From NCBI GenBank assembly GCA_033064195.1, contig JARBJD010000037.1:186001-250000 (forward strand): DNA of 64,000 bases. Direction: 5' to 3'. This stretch comes from Blattamonas nauphoetae. Lineage: Eukaryota; Preaxostyla; Oxymonadida. The notes beneath the pieces are model-generated. The model was not told the origin of the DNA and did not search any database. It saw nothing but the letters and a program-made list of their open reading frames with translations. The position numbers and the translations under genes are program-made. Below, in pieces: positions 44,401 to 56,439 of this stretch; position 1 is the stretch's first letter, and the number at the start of each line of letters is the position of its first letter.

Positions 44401-46715
44401 CGTCACGAAGAATGGACGATCCAGTTGTGAGATCACTCCAAGAGCTCGAGCGGCGAGGGACCTGATGACAGAGTTCCAATGCCCAGCACGGGTTTGGAGG
44501 AGGTATCGAACGATTGACTCTCGGTACTCCACAAATTCAGAGACACGATAAGCGAGAATCGTGTACGACGACGCAAGCGATCCAACGGAGAAGAAATCGA
44601 CGATTTGGAGGATATCGAGCCCGTGTGGAATAATTTCGGTGAAGTCATCGTCGTTTGTGCCTGTCTGGAAGACACCGAGACGGCCGATGCATTCTTGGAA
44701 TGTAGCAGCTGCAGCTCGACGACAGTTGATGTCAAGATCAAATAAAGCGACGTGGATGAGCTGTGTCCCCAATTCCTGTGCGAACGGAAGGAAGAGTGCT
44801 GGTGCGAATGTCCGAGCTGACGACCAAAGAGCAAAACAAGCAGCATCTCTGACAGCAACACCAACAACGACAGTTGAAGATGAAGAGGAATTGCGTAGAG
44901 TGTGTTCGTATCGAAGCGATGAGAAGAGAGCTTGGAATGTTTCTGGAAGGAGATCGGGTTGCAGAGAGGCGCGCTGGATGATCTGAGCGATTGCCAGGCA
45001 GCTTCCATGTGCAGAGTGGACATCACTTCGTGTGTTGGGGGCATTGGTTGTCGAATCACTTTGGGAAGGGCCGTTCAGTTTGGACAGGAGTTCCTTGACG
45101 ATCTGAGAGGCTTGCTGAGCACTCGGGATTCGAGAGACAATCCTTCCAACACCCTTCGCAGCACAGACACGCACGATGGTGTCAGAATCTCCAAGTTGGG
45201 TGAGAAGACTTGTGAGGCTGAGTTGGGTTGATTCTGCGAGTTCAGCTGACGAAGTTGAGATTGGCGCGATGGGTTGAGGTTCAATCTCTGTGTACTCCAT
45301 GATCGGCTTCTGTGCACCTCCATCCTTCTTCTCTCCTTCTTCTTCTTTCCCTTCATCCTCTTCGTCCTCCGGAACTTCCAGATCCAGTGAACGGCATCCT
45401 TTTTGATACCGCCAGTCGGCTGGGATGGGTGGGAGATCGACGAGCGCGAAAGCTGAGATGCACTTCGTCACCATCTTTCGCAGCAGATTCGATGAATTCA
45501 CGAAGACATGAGGAACTCTTGAAAGATGAATGGCTGGAAAATCCTCTTTGTGGCGTGCACTCTCAACTGTGAAGAGTGTTGGGAATGTGAATGACTCGAT
45601 TGTGGCTGGTGGAATTTGAGTTGGCTTCGCTGTCGTTTGCCAATATAGAAGATGGGAGAGGACAAACATGGATGATTCACGGAGACCTTCACGGTGGGCA
45701 TAGACAGTCAAACGAGCGAGCAGTTCGAGACAGGTGAGACTCTTTTCTTCGAGATTTGATTGATTGATGATTTGCTTTTCAAACAGCTCGTCTAATCGAT
45801 ACAGCTCGGTGATTATTGCTTTGATGAGGGTTGTCAGGGGAGTCCCTTGCATTTCAACACGTGAAAAGAAGCGAGATAAGGCAACAACAGCCATTGACCG
45901 GGCTATCGATGAATCATCCAGTGCAGCGACTGCAACACGACAGATACGGCCAGCAAGACGAGGATCTCCTTTGATGGGAGTGGTAGTTGAGAGAATGAGT
46001 GAAAAATCCGGTTGTTCCTCTGGTGCTTCAGGCGTTGGGAGCTTCAGGTTGAGAGGGAGTTGGATGGCGTGGGAGAGCCATAGAAGAAGCACATAACGGC
46101 ATTGCCAGCGAGAAACGTTTTCTCTATTCGAATAAGAGATGAAATATGAAATTAATTCAGAAAATCACACTGGGAAAGTAGAATCTGTTGTTGACCAATT
46201 GCATTGTCAATTTGTTCGGTTGGGATCGTAGAGAAGGATGTTGAAAAGTTCTCAATGAATTTAAGTACTGGAAGAAGATCACCTTCAGGGTGAGAGAAGA
46301 ACTTCACTATAATTTTGAAGCCTCGACAATTGCTCAGAACATAGAGAGTTCGAAGAGAGTATATCACTTTGTTCCATATATTCGATGTCGTTGGATTCGA
46401 TTGGATGACATCAATTGAGTTGGATGACTTGACAAATGAGACAATTGCCTTTCGCGTTGGAACGATGAGAAGAGAACAAAGTTTATCGAGGATTGGATCG
46501 AGGATAGACGCTTGTTCTTGATGCATAATCCACACGCGGATGATTGTAGAAAGAGGTTCTGGGAAGTTTTCATATTGTTCCGAGAGAGAGATAGGTCCTC
46601 CTGTTGCTACAAACGTCAAAGTAAACGAATCTTGCCACATCGCTTCAACAGAATTTAAAATAGTTAACCCTGTGATTGATTGGCCATTTGGCAGAAAGAA
46701 TACTTGATCTGCCAT
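41452..46715 (-). CDS. TBCD: tubulin-folding cofactor D (TBCD)
   Basis: Six exons (46715-46171, 46123-43026, 42964-42815, 42780-42005, 41966-41718 and 41688-41452) keep one frame and encode about 1,684 residues. Introns are 47, 61, 34, 38 and 29 nt. Family landmarks are CRGFKIIVKFFSHPEGDL before the first intron, then WQCRYVLLLWLSHAIQLP, VRVCAAKGVGRIVSRIP, SVIRSLAARALGVISQL, and near the end a SFPN-IRRESSSLIAAF joint across the last intron that matches HPFPKIRKTTA of other TBCDs. TBCD is a HEAT-repeat chaperone that takes beta-tubulin from cofactor A/CCT and, with cofactors C and E and ARL2, builds the alpha/beta dimer. The protein is longer than the usual ~1,200, mostly by acidic insertions. 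Its ATG lies 14 bp from that of the divergent cullin. Confidence 0.85.
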
Positions 46716-46729
46716 GATAACAACACAAT
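46716..46729. promoter_or_regulatory. 14-bp space between divergent TBCD and cullin start codons
   Basis: If both chosen ATGs are used, only 14 bp separate the two coding regions. Transcription must then start within or extremely near coding sequence, or one true start lies further inside. No core promoter motif can be placed in 14 bp. Confidence 0.35.
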
Positions 46730-49700
46730 ATGATCAGAGATGCAGAACGAGCTCGAAATCAGAAGTCTGTTGTGGCTCAGATCCACACACTGATGCAGCG
46801 AGACCGTATACTACTATCTAATTAACTTAATCCAATTTATCTTATCCATATTACACAGGAATCAATAAGACAGCGGTCCAGACAACGGATCCATCTCGAA
46901 TTAAGCTCGCCTCTGCAATTCAACTCATTTTCCAAGGAAACAAGCTTACTTCTTCAGAGGAAGAACTGTATCAAGTTGTTGATGATATCTGCTCCCCGGA
47001 AACTATGCCATCTCTCTACAACTTCTTGATGGAGAGGCTCCAGGAGATCATCAAAACAACAACGTCCCAGTGGTTTTCGTATGACTTCATCCTCTTCTCA
47101 ACAACCTCTCTCTCATCTTTCGCCATCAATTAGTCTGTCATTCACAGAAAATTTCTCAACTTTCCTCAACCATCTATATTCTGAATGGACAACTTTCTTC
47201 ACGAAGCTTGAACTCATCCAACAAATTTTCCTTGTTCTCGATCAGTACTATTGTTACCCAAACAACACATCTATTTTGTATTGACTTAATTTTTATCATA
47301 CATCTTCCCAGAGAGGCTACACATCGTCTCTTCCACACAGCGTTTTGTGAATCTCGAACTACACGTACGTCAATCCATTTCTCCTTTATAACCATATTTT
47401 TTCCTGAATTTTCACAGAAACTCGAACTGCTCAGCAATTTCCGCAGAACGATGTGATCTCTCTCTTCTCTCACTCGCTGACTGTGGATGACGCGCCTAAG
47501 TCACTCGTAGATGCGACTGTCTATCACCTACTCTCCCACATCCATTTTGTGAATCTTTCAACGCTTACCTCGCATTTTAGCGTCTCTCACGCTGATTTTC
47601 ATCAGGTACGTCTTCTCATTTCTATTTATATCTTTATTGAAAAAGGATTCTCAACTGTCATCAATCACAGTTGCTTCACAATCGACCATTCAGAAGATTC
47701 TCAAAATTTTAGTCACGTTATCGCTCTACACAAAGCCTTTCGAGGGGGCTCTCCAAAACTACTCACGATCCTTTTTTTCACATCTTTCGTCATTGATTCT
47801 CGAAAGAACCATAGATATTTCTACGTACCTTCCAATTAATCAAGGGATGTTGAAAGACGAGAAAGAGCAAAGTGAGGAAACGATCAAACTTCTTCCTCCA
47901 ACTTTTTCTCAAGCTCACCCATCTTCATTCACTCTCTCACACACTTTAATTACACTCTGCGATCTTTTTACTCACTATTCTGCATCTGAATCTGTTAAAA
48001 TGTTTCCTCGTGTCACCAAACGAATGCTTCAACACACAATCGAAGACTGTTTCATCATCGATCACCTGGAGATTATCCTAAGTCCCAACCTCCCTCAACA
48101 ATTCCTGACTGTTCAGGCGTCTCCAGAAGGGGCAAATTGGCTCGGGATTTCTCATACAAACAAACAAACCGAATCGGCTCTCCTCTCATCATTCAAATCA
48201 TCCATCACTTCGCAGAATCCCGAAGAAAACCAGTTAACGTGGTTTCGTGATCATGTTGAAGTGAAGGGTGGTGGATTGGGCATGATGATTTACTGGGCTC
48301 TTGCCTGGTACAACCATCAACAGAAAAGGATCTTTATCCCCCCGCCATTCCGGGCTCCTTCCCATCAGACTCTTCAGCTTTCGATCGATCAACAAGAATC
48401 ACTTCAAAATTTGATCAAAGATCATGCCCAGGTCTCTCAGGAAGACATGTCATTACTCTTCTCCGTTCTGAACAACCGAGGGAAGTCAAAACAGTTTGCA
48501 GCAGCTTTTGAGGAAGCTGTGCGACATATGGGAGAACAACGCATTTTATCGAAGGGATTTGAAGGATTTATCATTGCAGATCTAATATGCATGTTGTTGG
48601 GTCTCTCCACAATTGTTGCCACATCTCCTGCCTCCAGAACTCCATCATCTTCGACGTTTCTCTCATCCAGTGTCCATCCGACAATAAATACTGCCATCCG
48701 ATCAGCCTTTTCAACTTTTCTAAACACCAAAGATTTCCTTGCGCCAGAACCTCTGAATGTCTTCATTCACAACGTCCTTCTCTCAGGACCGTCATATTTC
48801 CTATCTTCATTCACAGATCCATTTGGAGCGCTTCTGGAACACTGGAAAAAAGAGACGTTGAATTCTCTCTCAGAGAAAGACAGCAAATCCGACACTGCGA
48901 AACAACTTCGCTCGACAGTGAAGGCTGGAAAGCGAAGAGAAGATGAAGGAAATTCACAAGAGCTGTTCAAGACTCTCTACACTGCATTTTTCTTTCTCTT
49001 TGGAGCAACAGATGGAAAGGATATTTTCGAGGCTTTTTATCGAAACTTTCTGGCGAAGCGACTGTTTCTCGCTCTTCCATCATCAACAGCGTCGATGGAG
49101 GGAAGCGGGAATTACAACTTCTTCTCCCTCGACACAGAACGCGAGGTGATTGGGAAATTGAAGGAGGAGTGTGGGGCAGCTTACACGAGTAAGATGGAGA
49201 CGATGTTCCACGACGTCACTGTCTCACTGGAGATATCCGAGCAGTTCCAGACAGCTCTGGATAATGGAGAAGTTCCTGTGAGCAAAGACGAGGACAAAGC
49301 ACACTTTGGAGGACATTCACTTTCGTTTTTGAACGAACGAAACAAGCGCTCTCATCTACCGTCATTCCATTCCCTCATTCTCACTTCGAACGCTTGGCCA
49401 GAATATCCTCTCCTTCGATGCTCATTCCCCATCCCCAACACGTTCACAAAGGAAAGCGAATCCGCTTCCCCGTCTCTCCTGACAGCACAAATCATGCAGA
49501 ACGCTTTCGTCGCTTTTTATCAAACTCGACTCCACAACCGCTTGCTGACATTCCGACCCTCCCTCGGGACAGCAGCGATCACATTCAACTATATTGTTGT
49601 TGACAAAGATAGTGGAACGAATGTGTGCAAACACAAAGAAATATCAGTCTCTCACATCCAAGCAGCGATTCTCTTCTTGTTCAATACGCCTGTTGAGAGT

Positions 49701-50263
49701 ACGTCGTCTCCGGAAATAACTTACGGCGCTTTGAAAGCGGAACTGGACACGGACGAGTCTGAGTTGAAGATTGCTCTCGCTTCACTTGTCCTCCATCCTC
49801 TTCAGATTGTTCTCATCCACACGGGAGACCCAGACCAGCCTGCTCAACAGAGCGATGATGATGAGGAAGAAGCATATGATTGGTCAACCATCAAGGACAG
49901 CACCAAGTTTTCTTTCAACTTGAACATCCAAACTGCTAAAGGACAGAAAATCCGAGTAAATAAGTACCAAGCAAAGGAAAAGAAGGGCGAAGTTGAAGCA
50001 ACCAACACACACATCATGGAAAACAGAGAGAAATTGGTATACTTTTATCTCTTTCATTGTTCTTTCTCCAGCTCGAAGCAGCAATCGTTCGAATTATGAA
50101 GGACTCCAAGACAATCAAACATTCCGAGCTTGTCAATCAGGTCATGTCAGAGGTTCGGTTTCCGGTGACGCGTCCTGATGTGAAGGAGAAAATCGAGAGC
50201 TTAATTGAACGGCAGTATCTTGAGAGAGACGAGGAGAACCCCGACATCTATCACTACTGCTGA
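46730..50263 (+). CDS. cullin, CUL4/CUL3-like E3 ubiquitin ligase scaffold
   Basis: Seven exons (46730-46805, 46859-47078, 47134-47277, 47312-47364, 47418-47605, 47646-50036 and 50072-50263) join in frame to 1,087 residues. The N-terminal helical repeats begin with SEEELYQVVDDIC. The cullin-homology region has DIFEAFYRNFLAKRL, ECGAAYTSKMETMFHDV and EISEQF. The end carries the winged-helix/neddylation site IVRIMKDSKT (Lys1034) and IESLIERQYLERDEENPDIYHY. Cullins bind an adaptor at the N-terminus and RBX1 at the C-terminus to ubiquitinate targets; neddylation activates them. The wording is closest to CUL4, but the class is not certain. It is longer than the typical ~760 residues through acidic and Ser/Thr-rich insertions. 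Confidence 0.87.
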
Positions 50264-50457
50264 AAACCCCACTTCACCCACAATATTGATTTGAGACAGA
50301 ACCATCTTGCAAGAGAAGGTTGATGAAGTGTTCATTCTGGTTTAAATGAAGAAACAAGAAGGCTGACGTTAACATAGTCTGCGCCAAAAGGAAAGAGTGT
50401 CATCAAACAAGATTAACTCGTTCGTCTTGAAACTAAGATTAAACAGTGTCATTGTGT

Positions 50458-53400
50458 TTAGCCACCGTTCTTTGCTTCATCTTCCTCTTCAATATCATCA
50501 AAGGTGATGAGGGGAGGTGAGTCAGAAGTGGCCAAGTATAACATTTCGATCGATTCGACAGGCAAGAACGAGACAATATGTCTGTCATCGTCTGGCACGC
50601 CTAATTCATCACCGCCGACATCGTCTTGCCCAGATCCTTGGTTGTCCTGTATTTGTCCTGTTTGTCCTTCCCTTGGAGAGAGTGAGATAGTCTCGGCATG
50701 AGCATAGAAGTCGCTTGTATCGGGTGGAAGTGCTGGTGATTGCATACTCGTCGCGAGATCAGACGAAGGTGGGGCTTGGAGATGTTGTCCTCCGTTTGTT
50801 GCATCATTGGAGAAATCAGGGTACGAATTGACGTTGGGGAACGTGGCCATAGAAGCGTATGCCTCCTGGAGGTGTTGAGCTGTTGGACGAGTGACAACGA
50901 GTGACATCGCCCGTTCAGGTGATTGATTGGTTGTATGGTTGAAATTGGACGGTTGAATGGCATTGAAAGGCTCGTCGAGGGGTGAATCAGAGAGATCATC
51001 AGCTTCCCTCTCGCCTTGTTCCATCACTCGCAGAATGGCACTTCGAGTTTCCTCATCCAACTCACCCTTCATTCCTCGCTTCTTCTTTCTGAACGGAACG
51101 GGAGGTCCAAGATGGGCATTCTGTCGGTTGAGGTACGACGGCGAAGGAGACAGACGCGGAAGCGGCGATGAAAGCGAGATCGGGATTGGTGATGCTTGCG
51201 GACTCTGAGCGGGTGCATCGGCTTGTGCGGCAACTTGGGCCGCTGCCTGTTCTCTCAGCTTTTGTTGTCGAAGCTCTTCCTTCTCCATTCGGATTTCGCG
51301 GAGGGTTTTGGGTCGAGTGTCCTTCTTTGGTTCGACTTTCAGCTTGTTGGATTCGGTATCACTTCGCCACAACCCTTCCGCCTCGTTGACGATGTCAGTG
51401 GCTGACTTGAGGCTTTGTTGGTCATTCCGCTTTGCTGTTAGGAGACGGGCGACAGTGTTTGACGTTCCGATTAAGTTAATTCCAAGATGCTGTTGGAACC
51501 GATTTGGCTTAGCCAGCTCATCCAACGTTTTCATCGACAGACGAGAGTCTCTTTCGTACCGATCTCGGTCTCTGGAACGGTAGTGAGAGGGTCTTGAGAG
51601 CTGCTTCGACGACGAGTGCATTTGCCTGAGGGGCTGGTTTCGATGTCGAGCGAGCGGATGCTGATATGCGGCAGGACCATTCAGATCGGGAATGCTCGGC
51701 TTGTGAAGAGAGGAGGTGGAGTTGACAGAGTGGCTTGAGATTGAGGCTAAGCCATGCGAATTGTTTTCATTTCTCTGTCCTTCATGCTCAAAAGCTGTGG
51801 GGTGCTCATTCTTCTTTGTGACTTTACTCCGTTTATCTCGTTTGAGGTGGACTGGAGCTTTGGGGATGGAGATCTGTCCCACCACATTCGGATCGTACAC
51901 TTCGTCGATTGGCGGTGGGAGGGCACCGTCGTCACTGTGAGGATCAGATTGAGATGAAATGGATGGGAGGAACGAGGATGATTGGGAACCCGCAGGATGA
52001 TCTGTGGATTGTTGAGGAATCTTAGTTCGTTTGATGTTCGCTTGCTCACCTGGTCGGAAGGATCGAAGAGATTGTGTAAAGTTCGTTTGTTTTGGCTTCG
52101 TGTCAGAGTCTGATGAGATGTCGATGATCGGAGGGAGATCAAGGGAATAGAAAGAAAGTGTGGGAGAATCAGATCCACCTGCATTGTGGTCCATCTTTCG
52201 ACTTTTCTGTTTTCGTATCTGAGCTCTTTTCTGTTGATTCACATAATTCACGTTGTTTAGAGAGCGTGCTGACCCCCGATTTGGGCCAACACGCCTCTTA
52301 CTCAGGCTACTCGAGCGAGAATGGGGAGAGTTCAGACTGCGGATGCTTCTGTTCTTGCGGAGGAGAGGATTGTTGTTGTCCATCCCTCCGTACCACGGAA
52401 CAGAGTCCTCTGAGGTCAGATCGGACTCGTTTTCAGAAGATTCAGAGTCTTCTTCTTCCTCGAGCTGTGCTTTCTCATATTTCTCGATGACATCTTTGCG
52501 CCAATTGCCACAGACGACTGGGATGAGCTGGGGAGAGAAGCGGAAGACTCCAAAGAGAATCAGCATGATGTTGACAACGAGAATCGTAACGTCTTTCATC
52601 GCACCAATCAGGGCAAACATGAGACAGGGGATTCCGAACCCAATGACGAGTCCAAGGAGCGTTGTGAGAGGCGGGAAAGCGGTTCGATTTGCAGATTGGA
52701 GAATGGATGTCGTGATATTTTGAGCAAAGTCAAAGCAGAGATAAATGAGCATTAATCGGAGAGAAAGGTTGGCAACATCAAAGATGGGCTGGTTTTCTGG
52801 GGTTTGAGTTGGGACAAACATTTTGACGAGAGTAGATGGAAATCCGGCAAAAAGGATGACCACAACAATGAAATATGGAATGACAATGTAGAGGTACATC
52901 CGAACTGCTCGAAGCGTGAGGTCTGGCCTCCCGTCAGAGTTGTAGCTCGAGGCGATGATTTTCATTCCTCCACCTGACCCATTGGCAATCAGAGTGAAAA
53001 TGTCATAGATTGAGCCAGCATACCCAAGAGCAGTGACTTCATTCTCTCCACAAAATTGAGCAATGAGGAAGTATAGCGTCCAAACGATGCTATCAAGACA
53101 ATCCACGAATCCAATTGCTAGACCCTGAAGAAAGCTTTTCAAAATGAAACGACAGTTTGGTTTGAAGGACTTACACTTGAAAAAATGGAAGTTTTTGCGA
53201 TACTTCTTATTCACAAAAAGTAGGAAGAAGAAGATGATGGATCCAAGAGCTTTGGTGATAATGACACTGTACGCAGACCCCATTGCACCCTGATTTGCCA
53301 CAACCACAAAAATAAAGTTGAACAAGACGTTGCAGCAGATGCAGATAATGTTCACTACTAAGACTGGAATCGGTTTTCCAAGGGCGGCAAAAAAAGATGC

Positions 53401-54047
53401 CCCGATGTCGTAGAGAATAAAGACGATAGAAAACGAGAGCACGAACGTTCCATATTGTGTTTCTCGTTGTATTAGATAATCCATGGAAGGTTCATCAGAG
53501 GACATCGCCGTGAAGAGTGGTTTCAACGCTGGAATAGCACATGCTGCTAATCCTGCATATGCAACAGAAACGTAAAGAGTGTTCCAAAACAATTGACCAA
53601 CGAGAGGATTGACATCATTATCTACTTCAGCTGACAACGCAATCGAAAAATAAACACTGATTCCAAGAATTAGGTATGTAATCACTGACACCGTACTCCA
53701 TCCAACAGACACTACAGCGACATCAATTCCCTTTTCATATCCAACAGGTTGGTATCGAGCTTGAAAGAGACGATCGACGAATTGGTTTATGAAGTTGGAT
53801 CCCTTGATTGACAGATAACAGATAATGGAGTAAATTAATGATTGAGACGGTAAAAAGAGAACAAACTTCAGATAGGAGCATCGGCGCACCGATTTTTATG
53901 ACCTCTAGAGAGAAGAGATGACGATAAAATCAGATGTGAAAATTGTGAAGAATTGCCTGTACCTTTCATTCCAGCTGGGCTATGCCATCGGAGGAAACGA
54001 GATAAACAATTTCTATTTGGTTTCGATTGATATTGAACACCACTCAT
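50458..54047 (-). CDS. MATE-family multidrug/metabolite antiporter with long cytosolic tail
   Basis: Exons 54047-53963, 53904-53867 and 53802-50458 (introns 58 and 64 nt) give 1,155 residues. The first helix follows the splice joint EVIKIGAPMLLSE, the usual MATE N-terminus. About twelve hydrophobic helices run to about residue 475, with pseudo-repeat features such as GKPIPVLVVNIICICCNVLFN, ANQGAMGSAYS, GGGMKI and SANRTAFPPLTTLLG. MATE proteins export organic cations or metabolites in exchange for H+ or Na+. A tail of ~675 residues, rich in Ser, Pro, Gln and charge and likely disordered, follows, which MATE proteins normally lack. It has basic blocks and many possible phosphorylation sites and could anchor or regulate the carrier. 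Substrate cannot be told. Confidence 0.82.
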
Positions 54048-54136
54048 GAACGATGACTAAAAGAAAAAGAGGGTCGATCAATTGTTCCAGAGAGATAAAT
54101 CTGTCTCAAATCAGGTTGAAATGTTCAAGGAGATTC

Positions 54137-56344
54137 TTATATGATTGGGTGATTTTCTGAAAGTCTTTTTACGGCATCAGAAACGGCAGTTGTCTTCTTT
54201 CTGAGCTCAGTCGATTTTGATTTGGCAAGTTCAATGATCAAACCGTCTACATTGCTTTCATAATAGCTCCTCAGAGCAAGATTCTCCGAATCTGTCGTTG
54301 ATACCATCTTGGGAGAGCAACTCAAGATAGATTCAATGAGCTCCAGACAAGTTGCGGTTGATTTGGTGCCAGTGCTGGACCTCGACGACTTGACGAGATT
54401 GACGATCTTTGTGAAAAGGTCGGCCTTGATAAGATACTCTGCGATCTCGGGTGACGAAAGGGTGAGATTCTTCATCAGGTAAACAAGCTCGAGCGAGAGC
54501 GCGTGACTGCGGATTTCAAACATCTGGATGAGATAGGCAGCTGTGAACTGTGGAGGGGATTCTGAGTGTGGGAAGAGGTCGGTCAGGATCGCATAAGAAA
54601 GAGTGTTGGTGTCACTCGCCAAGTTGGAGAGAATGAAAATTGTGTTGATTCGGATGTCTCGGATGGCGATGGACAGATCCTTCTTGAGAGAGAGTTCTTC
54701 CAGTCTTTTCGGGCGTAACTTGAGATACTCTGTGTCAAACGACAATTCACTCGGTGTTGGCTCTCCAGACTGCAGGGCGATCACACTGCTGTTACTTAAT
54801 TTCGTCCAGCGTGGAGGAAGAGACTCATTGGCGAGACCTTCCCGGAGATCCTGCACAAGTTGGACAATTTTGGACGTTGGATCCTCATTCTCGAGACCGT
54901 CCACCATCACAAGAAGCTCGCCGAGCATCGGAATAATGTTTATGTCGGTGACCAGTTTGGTGAACTCGGATCGGCCACCAGCGATGAGGCCGATGACTTT
55001 GAGACAGGTCGCGGTTAAGACGCGCAAAGTGTTGAACAAACTGCGAGTATTGTCAAGATCCTTCTGTTCAAATTTAGTCAAGAAGTGTGCCTTCACTTGA
55101 CGTCGCCGCATTTCCACTCGCCGTCGGAATGAGAGGCCAACGAAGACGTTGAAGGTCAGGTAGGTGTCGACCATTGATGTGAATGCTTGCTGAAACAATT
55201 GCCAGACGAGAGAACAGAACGGCACTGTTTCGTCACCTCGGATTGGCGGATAGAGAACATTTAATTGCTCAAATTTTTCTTGTTCGAATGTTGGGGTTTC
55301 GCTGGGTAGATCTTTGAGATAATGATGGATGCATTCCAGAACAGTTAGAATAACTTGAGGATTGTCACTATACAGAAACTTTATTAATATAGAAACATTT
55401 TGGGGAGATAGTTGAACGGTTTGGTGGTCAAGAAGGAGGCGAAGGGTCAAGAATGTGTCTGCGCAGAGAGGAGGCTTGATGGTTAGATCAGGTGGAGATA
55501 TATCTCCTTCTCCAGGATGCATAGTTGATTTTTGAATTGCATTGAAAATAATCTCAAAGATATCGTTTCTGACGAGAAATTCTCGGTTCGAGTGACAATC
55601 TGCGACAACGTTGTTTAAACATGCCCAAGCCTGAAGAAGATGAAGAAAAATATAGCATCAAACATTGGAACTTGCACGTTGATGATCAGATAATGCCCAA
55701 AGTAAAATAGAGCTTATAATATCCGGTGAAAGAATCGTGTGTGCATAATTCTTTGAAGCGTATGCTAAAAGTTTAATAATTTTCAAAAAAAGGAGAAAAA
55801 CAGACAAAGGTTTGTAAGGATGGACAGCACATCAGCCTAGATAAAATCAATGACCAACAATTTGAAGTGGATACTGCTGCATCTGGAGGAGATGTTTGCT
55901 GCAGAAATCGCGTTAAATAATCAAACACATTATGTCGTACAAAAATGGGAGTTCGATCAATTGGTGCGTCTGGAATATAAATGGTTTTGTCGAGAGAAAA
56001 TCACAGAAAAGGATGAAAAAACTTTGCATGATGTTACGAAGTTGAAGAACCGAGGCAAGTTGTTCTGATTCATTGGTGCTTTGTGTTTTGTTGATTAAAA
56101 TGCCAATTTGATCCTCCTAAAGCATAAAAATACATAGAAGAGACACCAGAGTTGGATCAGACGATTGATTGGTTGAAGTTTGATCATCTTCAAAATCTCT
56201 TGATTTAATCGTTCGTTGTGCAGATCTTAATGAGATTGGATGTTGTTGTTCTTGTGAATTTCGTTCTTCATCCTCCTCATCCATGAGAAACGTAAAACGT
56301 CCTCGTTCTCTCTGTAATGCCAACAGTTTAGAAGGATCATTCAT
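54137..56344 (-). CDS. importin-alpha-like armadillo-repeat protein
   Basis: Six exons (56344-56147, 56116-56023, 55969-55875, 55836-55806, 55764-55664 and 55630-54137) keep one frame and encode 670 residues. Introns are 30-53 nt. Armadillo wording is clear near residues 85-190: ASVLQLRNIMQNAPIDRT, HNVFDYLTRFLQ, VLSILTNLSYAS, ISSILLWALSDHQRASSN and AWACLNNVVADCHSNREFL. These match the first repeats of karyopherin alpha, including the Trp/Asn ladder in WACLNN. Later repeats (DIRINTIFILSNLASDT) are more divergent. Importin alpha binds basic nuclear-localisation signals and hands them to importin beta. The N-terminal 60 residues are charged, but no strong IBB domain is visible, so nuclear import is likely rather than certain. 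It is divergent from the Ca2+-ATPase. Confidence 0.72.
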
Positions 56345-56439
56345 ATTTTTGTGGAAAAATGTTCAATAGGTGGGGTTAGCTGGAATGGACGGTTTGAGCG
56401 TTAGTGAGAACTTTGTCATGGGCAAGGTTCATTTTTCCA

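Noticed and set aside
55850-56068. 72-codon plus-strand frame starting MTNNLKWILLHLEEM
   Set aside because: The minus strand here encodes conserved armadillo repeats of the importin-alpha-like gene across exon joints that keep frame, so this frame is its shadow.
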